The notes under the pieces are model-generated. The model ran no database searches, was not told where the DNA came from, and saw only the letters and a list, made by a program, of their open reading frames with translations. The position numbers were made by a program, and so were the translations under genes. From assembly GCA_001314905.1 (NCBI GenBank), contig LJZT01000039.1:1-37650 (forward strand): 37,650 nt of DNA, written 5' to 3'. This document shows, piece by piece, positions 33,310 to 37,650 of this stretch. Every line of letters starts with the position of its first letter. Position 1 is the first letter of the stretch. This DNA is from Phormidium sp. OSCR (GTDB lineage: Bacteria > Cyanobacteriota > Cyanobacteriia > Cyanobacteriales > Geitlerinemataceae).

Positions 33310-35433
33310 CTATTGATGCCAACACCAAATTTTGATGGTTTTATCCCAACTTCCCGAGACGATCGCCCCACTGCGTCGAGCCACCGCAATCCCATGTACT
33401 GCCCCCATATGCCCCGAGAGCGTATCACAAACGCGACGGCCCTGAATACTCCAAATTTTGATGGTCTTATCACTACTGGCCGACACCAACATATCCTGAT
33501 TGAGACCAAAGGCCACATCATTAACATCCCAAAGATGATTGGCCAGAGTACAGACTTCCGTTCCTGAAACGAGATTCCAGACCTTAATCGTGCGATCCTT
33601 ACTACCACTCGCTAAAAACTGACTATCCGGCGAAATAGCCACCGATAACACCGATCCTAAATGGCCCGTCAGCGTATGCACTAACTGGCGATCGCCCAAA
33701 CTCCAGACATAAATCTTATTATCGAGACCCCCACTCACCAGCCAGCGGCTATCCGACGAGAGAGCAATAGCCTTAATACTGCCCGAGGGTGTTTTCAACA
33801 CCCCTGTTGTCTCACTTTGGCCCGGTGTCCAAATTTGCAGGGTGCGATCCTTACTCCCACTAATCAGACAAGCCCCATCCGCCGAAAACGCCAAGGATGT
33901 GACTCCCCGTAAATGCCCCCCAAGACTTTCAATGAGTTCTCCCGACTGCAAATTCCATAACTTAACCGTCGCATCATCGCCGCCACTGGCTAACACCTGG
34001 CCATCGGGACTAATGGCCACCGCGTTCACCGGACGACGATGGCGATCGAGAGCATACTGAAGCTGCCCCGTCTGCAAATTCCAGACAAAGACCGTATTAT
34101 CCAACCCTCCCCCGACAATCCAGGGTAGAGCCGATGTTCGTAGATTGGGTGACAAGGATTGCGGCTTGTGAGGGAGTTCATGGACAGCCACGCAACTGAC
34201 TAACGACGTCAACGCCGGCAACGTATAAGAACAATGCCAGCCCCGCGTTTTCGGTAACGGCGGCCGGTGGGAAATCGGCGTAATCTCCTTAAAGCGACTG
34301 TTTGAGGTAGGAAACGTCCGCCCCGAAGGAACCGGTGTCAATGAGGACGGTTTCGGAGGTGGAGGGGGCATCGAACGACGAGGCTGCTGAGAGGGGGGAG
34401 CATCGAGATGAGTCGGCGGTAGTGAGGCGTTTGGGGGAGGTGAGTTGGTCCGTGACACAGGAGTATAGGGTTGACCTTCAGCCACAGCCGTTTGCCGCTG
34501 TTTGGCTGGACGGCGGCGGCCCGTCTGGGGCCGACTGGTGGGGGTTTTAAAGTCTCGAATAATCTCATCAACCGACTGATAGCGATCGCGGAGTCGTTCC
34601 TGAGTCATCTTGTCAAGAATTGCCCCAAGTCGTGGACTCACTGAAATCTGCTCGGCTTCGAGATACTCCCGCCAACGCCACCCTTTCATCGGATCAAACA
34701 ACACATCAGGGCGCGTGTTCGTCAACAGTTGCAGACAAGTGACCCCCAAACTATAAATATCACTAGCCGGATAGGCCTGACCGCTGCGTAACTGTTCTAG
34801 GGGCGCATAGCCCATGGTACCCACCTTCGTTCCCGGTTCAGCCAACGCCGTTTTGGTTAACTGTTTCGAGACGCCAAAGTCAATCAACATCAGTTTGCCA
34901 TCACGATTGCGCCGTAAAATATTCACCGGCGTGATATCACGATGGACGACATTATTTTGATGCACATACCGTAACACCGGTAACAGTTGCACCAAAATCT
35001 CACGAATTTTTGCCTCCCCGAACGCTCCCGTCCGCTCCATCTCATGCCACAGGGTTTGTCCATCGACGTATTCTTGCACCAGATACAGCCGTCCCTCTTC
35101 CTCAAAAAAGGCAAACAAGGTCGGAATATGAGGATGTTCCCCGAGCTTTGACAGTTGGGTTGCTTCTTGGTAAAACAAGGAGATGGTCTTGTCATAGCTG
35201 CCTTCTGTGACATCGCTGCCGTCGTCTTGGGGCAGTAGTTGTTTAATCACACAGAAGGTATTGAGGCGGTCTTCATCGACGGCAATGTAGGTTCTGCCGA
35301 ATCCCCCTCTCGCTAATGGTTTGGTGGGACGATACCGTCCTCGCAGTTTGAGGCGGGAACCACAGGTCACACAGTGACTAGCCTCGTCTGTATTTCGGGG
35401 CTGCGAGCAGTTGGGATTGAGGCAGAAGATCAT
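33310..35433 (-). CDS. Ser/Thr protein kinase with zinc ribbon and WD40 domain
   Basis: 707 residues. A four-Cys zinc-ribbon-like start (Cys4, Cys9, Cys21, Cys24) is followed by a Hanks-type kinase: glycine loop ARGGFG (41-46), Lys64 in CVIKQL, Glu90, catalytic loop HRDITPVN (164-171) and DFG (185-187). Thr168 occupies the usual Lys position of HRDxKPxN. A Pro/Ser-rich linker (about 300-400) leads to seven WD40 repeats from about 425 to the end, enough for a full propeller. Such proteins in cyanobacteria respond to stress or cell-surface signals; targets are unknown. The gene is upstream of galE on the same strand. Confidence 0.93.
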   Translation of the reverse strand: MIFCLNPNCSQPRNTDEASHCVTCGSRLKLRGRYRPTKPLARGGFGRTYIAVDEDRLNTFCVIKQLLPQDDGSDVTEGSYDKTISLFYQEATQLSKLGEHPHIPTLFAFFEEEGRLYLVQEYVDGQTLWHEMERTGAFGEAKIREILVQLLPVLRYVHQNNVVHRDITPVNILRRNRDGKLMLIDFGVSKQLTKTALAEPGTKVGTMGYAPLEQLRSGQAYPASDIYSLGVTCLQLLTNTRPDVLFDPMKGWRWREYLEAEQISVSPRLGAILDKMTQERLRDRYQSVDEIIRDFKTPTSRPQTGRRRPAKQRQTAVAEGQPYTPVSRTNSPPPNASLPPTHLDAPPSQQPRRSMPPPPPKPSSLTPVPSGRTFPTSNSRFKEITPISHRPPLPKTRGWHCSYTLPALTSLVSCVAVHELPHKPQSLSPNLRTSALPWIVGGGLDNTVFVWNLQTGQLQYALDRHRRPVNAVAISPDGQVLASGGDDATVKLWNLQSGELIESLGGHLRGVTSLAFSADGACLISGSKDRTLQIWTPGQSETTGVLKTPSGSIKAIALSSDSRWLVSGGLDNKIYVWSLGDRQLVHTLTGHLGSVLSVAISPDSQFLASGSKDRTIKVWNLVSGTEVCTLANHLWDVNDVAFGLNQDMLVSASSDKTIKIWSIQGRRVCDTLSGHMGAVHGIAVARRSGAIVSGSWDKTIKIWCWHQ

Positions 35434-35587
35434 GATGATGCGCGCTGGGACGGGTTGGCGAGTCCGGGTCTATTTTCTATTGTCTCTGATTAACCCGCAA
35501 CTGTCTTCTTTTTCTGGTTCAGGTTTTGCTTCAGGTTAAGGAACTGAATTTAGCATCACCAGATTGAGATCTCAGTCTCCTGAATCT

Positions 35588-35651
35588 CCTCGCCTCGCCT
35601 AGAATCGGGTTAGAGAGGACCCGTTCTCGTCTCTCGCCTGGGGAGGCGAGG
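35588..35651 (+). promoter_or_regulatory. Long hairpin in the leader of the HAD gene
   Basis: CCTCGCCT occurs twice on the left (35588-35595 and 35593-35600, overlapping) and AGGCGAGG lies on the right (35644-35651). Inner arms CGGGT (35606-35610) and ACCCG (35619-35623) make a second stem. The structure ends 43 bp before the HAD start codon. The rest of 35434-35694 has no recognised element. Confidence 0.55.
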
Positions 35652-35694
35652 ATGCTAAAATCCTGCCCATTGGCTCAATCTACTCGACTCTGCG

Positions 35695-36483
35695 ATGAAA
35701 TCAACTCTTTTTGCTCTCGACTTTGACGGTGTTTTATGTAATGGACTGATTGAATATTTTCAAACCGCCTGGCGGGCCTACTGTCAGGTTTGGTCCCCGA
35801 ATCAGACGACGCCACCGGAGGATCTCGCGGCGAGTTTTTACCGTTTACGTCCTGTTGTTGAGACGGGTTGGGAAATGCCGGTTGTGCTGCGATCGCGCCT
35901 GTTGGGCTACTCTGAAGCTGAGATCTTAACGGATTGGCGACCGGTGTGTCAGACGGTGGTGGACTCCGAAAACCTCGATCGCACTCAACTCGCCAACGCC
36001 GTCGATGGAGTTCGAGATAACTGGATTCGCGAAAATATCGATAACTGGCTCAGTTTACATCGTTTTTACCCCGGAGTCATTGAGCAGTTAAATCACTTAC
36101 AAGAAGCGGACATTCCCTGGGTTATTATTACCACCAAAGAAGGACGATTTGTGCGCGCTCTTTTAGCAGAACAAGGCATCGAGTTGCAGCGTAATCAGTT
36201 ATTTGGCAAAGAAGTCAAACTCGAAAAACAGGAAATCTTACGTCGTTTGTTAACTGAAACCCCCTACTCAGAGATTATTTTTGTCGAAGATCGGCTCAAT
36301 ACCCTAGAATCTGTAGCTGAACAGGACGATTTAACTGCGGTACAGCTTTATTTGGCAGATTGGGGCTATAATACAGAGTCGATGCGACATCAGGCTGAGC
36401 AAGATCCACGTATTACCGTCATTTCCCTCAGTCAGTTTGAACAGCTCATTCTGAATCATCAACCCTCCACAACATCAAGTTAA
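35695..36483 (+). CDS. HAD-superfamily hydrolase
   Basis: 262 residues. Motif I is DFDGVLC (9-15), with a long helical cap (about 17-125), motif II in VIITTKEGRF (Thr near 147), a Lys in the KLEKQEILRRLL stretch and motif IV IIFVEDRLNTLE (near 200). The layout is that of a phosphatase-type HAD enzyme with a C1 cap; the substrate cannot be read from the sequence. It precedes the OYE-family gene on the same strand by 101 bp, most of which is a heptad array, so co-transcription is possible. Confidence 0.8.
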   Translation: MKSTLFALDFDGVLCNGLIEYFQTAWRAYCQVWSPNQTTPPEDLAASFYRLRPVVETGWEMPVVLRSRLLGYSEAEILTDWRPVCQTVVDSENLDRTQLANAVDGVRDNWIRENIDNWLSLHRFYPGVIEQLNHLQEADIPWVIITTKEGRFVRALLAEQGIELQRNQLFGKEVKLEKQEILRRLLTETPYSEIIFVEDRLNTLESVAEQDDLTAVQLYLADWGYNTESMRHQAEQDPRITVISLSQFEQLILNHQPSTTSS

Positions 36484-36507
36484 GTCAGACGAAAGAATTG
36501 CTGGCGA

Positions 36508-36584
36508 TTCCCTATTCCCTGTTCCCTGTTCCCTATTCCCTGTTCCCTATTCCCTATTCCCTGTTCCCTGTTCCCTTTTCCCCT
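36508..36584. repeat. Heptanucleotide array before the OYE gene
   Basis: Eleven perfect 7-bp steps (TTCCCTA, TTCCCTG, then TTCCCTT and TTCCCCT) run from 36508 to 36584, and the ATG at 36585 follows the last unit without a gap. The sense strand is pyrimidine-rich and has no Shine-Dalgarno sequence. The array is open in the gene's frame and would read as Pro-Tyr-Ser-Leu-Phe-Pro-Val repeats. Confidence 0.95.
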
Positions 36585-37616
36585 ATGTCAACCCAACTTC
36601 TCTCTGAATTAAACCTCAACGGATTACCCTTGAAAAACCGAGTTGTCATGGCATCTCTGACGCGATCGCGGGCGGGAATCGATCGCATCCCCAACGCCTT
36701 AATGGCACAATACTATCGTCAACGGGCATCTGCCGGTTTGATTCTCAGCGAAGCCACCGTGGTTTCCGTTCAAGGAATTGGTTGGCAACAATCCCCAGGC
36801 ATTTATACCTCAGAACAAGCCGAAGGCTGGAAACAGGTCGTTCATGCCGTTCATGGCCAAGGAACCCCTATTTTCCTGCAACTGTGGCATTGTGGTCGGG
36901 CATCCCATAGCGATTTTCACCCCAAAGTCGGCTTACCTGTTGCCCCCTCCGCCATCGCCATTGCTGGGGATAGCATTCATACGCCCAAGGGTAAAAAAGA
37001 TTACGAAACCCCTCGCGCCCTAGACACCGCAGAAATTCCAGCCATTGTTGATGATTATCGTCAAGCCGCTGTCTATGCCAAAGAAGCAGGATTTGATGGC
37101 GTAGAAGTTCATTGTGCGAATGGCTATCTTATCGACCAATTTTTACAGTCAAAAACCAACAAGCGTCAAGATAACTATGGCGGTAGTTTGGAGAATCGCT
37201 ATCGTTTTCTCGATGAGATATTAGGGGCTGTAACGAGTGTTTATCCGAGCGATCGCGTTGGAGTCAAAATCTCTCCAAATGGCAATTTCAACGACATGGG
37301 ATCGACCGATTACCGAGAGACGTTTCTCTATGTCGCTCAACAGCTTAATTCTAAAAAACTCGCCTATTTACAAGTTGTAGATGGCTTAGAATTTGGCTTC
37401 CATGACCTCGGCGAACCCATGACTTTATCAGAGTTTCGTGCCGTATTTGACGGACCCTTGATGGGCAATTGTGGCTACAATCAGGAGACGGCTGAAGCGG
37501 CGATCGCCAACGGAGACGCCGACTGTATTTCCTTCGGACGACCCTTTATCATTGACATACTCCCAGCGCTGAATCAAAGATTACAGCGCGGGATTCTCAC
37601 AGATAGTGATTCTTGA
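36585..37616 (+). CDS. Old Yellow Enzyme family alkene reductase
   Basis: 343 residues from the ATG at 36585. FMN-dependent TIM barrel of the OYE/NemA type, which reduces the C=C bond of enones and nitro-compounds with NADPH. Features are KNRVVMASLTRSRA (about 17-30), LQLWHCGRASH (about 98-108), the substrate/active-site pattern HCANGYLIDQFLQ with His176, Asn179 and Tyr181, and NYGGSLENRYRF near 197. The C-terminal phosphate-binding region GDADCISFGRPFI is intact. The frame is open 29 codons upstream through a heptad array, but that part is rejected since known family members start near MSTQLL. Confidence 0.94.
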   Translation: MSTQLLSELNLNGLPLKNRVVMASLTRSRAGIDRIPNALMAQYYRQRASAGLILSEATVVSVQGIGWQQSPGIYTSEQAEGWKQVVHAVHGQGTPIFLQLWHCGRASHSDFHPKVGLPVAPSAIAIAGDSIHTPKGKKDYETPRALDTAEIPAIVDDYRQAAVYAKEAGFDGVEVHCANGYLIDQFLQSKTNKRQDNYGGSLENRYRFLDEILGAVTSVYPSDRVGVKISPNGNFNDMGSTDYRETFLYVAQQLNSKKLAYLQVVDGLEFGFHDLGEPMTLSEFRAVFDGPLMGNCGYNQETAEAAIANGDADCISFGRPFIIDILPALNQRLQRGILTDSDS

Positions 37617-37650
37617 TTCAGCGAGACAACGTATTGAATCTGATTTCTCA

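Noticed and set aside
33135-33608. 157-codon leftward frame between galE and the kinase gene
   Set aside because: It overlaps both real genes in another frame; the WD40 repeats and the galE start account for the sequence.

Overview
The window looks like chromosomal DNA of a cyanobacterium. It carries ndhL (an NDH-1 subunit), several cyanobacterial-type conserved genes (DUF3007, DUF1818), a DHH-CBS-CCA tRNA nucleotidyltransferase fusion, and very many copies of the HIP1 octamer GCGATCGC. Arrays of tandem 7-bp repeats between genes, and neighbouring long palindromic repeats, suggest a filamentous (Oscillatoriales-like) species; this is inference, as no rRNA or other taxonomic marker is present. 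No tRNA, rRNA, CRISPR array, intact transposase, prophage or plasmid origin was recognised.

Layout. 1-6.3 kb: an MtnX-like HAD phosphatase, release factor 3 (prfC), a TPR/ATP-grasp protein, a small DUF2442 gene bracketed by two identical 52-bp hairpin repeats, and purB. 6.4-9.9 kb: a GAF-PAS sensor protein, then the leftward group ndhL-DUF3007-trpA, a 40-residue single-helix membrane peptide with a strong ribosome binding site, and two convergent, overlapping conserved hypothetical genes. 10.5-15.1 kb: dnaK, dnaJ, DUF1818, a DUF4351 remnant and glyQ. 15.3-17.8 kb: a small defence-like island (mazE-mazF and an AIPR abortive-infection protein) with no perfect HIP1 site. 18-20.7 kb: the 912-residue DHH-CBS-CCA fusion. 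20.9-24.1 kb: a rightward run of a lipoprotein, an unknown protein, two YbjQ-family proteins and a membrane-anchored M48 metalloprotease. 24.1-28.5 kb: rpe, a secreted subtilisin-like protein whose catalytic Asp position appears to hold Glu, a small membrane protein and an LCP-family protein. 28.6-33.2 kb: two related nucleotide-sugar glycosyltransferase-like proteins, a sulfotransferase, a small unknown and galE, plausibly for surface polysaccharide. 33.3-37.6 kb: a Ser/Thr kinase with a 7-blade WD40 domain, a HAD hydrolase and an Old Yellow Enzyme-type reductase.

The most unusual pattern crosses gene boundaries. Heptanucleotide arrays sit directly against coding sequences at five places. 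At four they precede a start codon with the pyrimidine-rich strand as sense strand, and three of those share a CCCCT-(0 or 1 nt)-ATG junction. At the fifth, the last heptad supplies the trpA stop codon. Other points for a second look are the repeat-flanked DUF2442 cassette, the YbjQ-YbjQ-M48 cluster, the mazEF/AIPR island, and several hairpins that overlap stop codons or lie just before starts. All family calls come from reading motifs; no database search was run.
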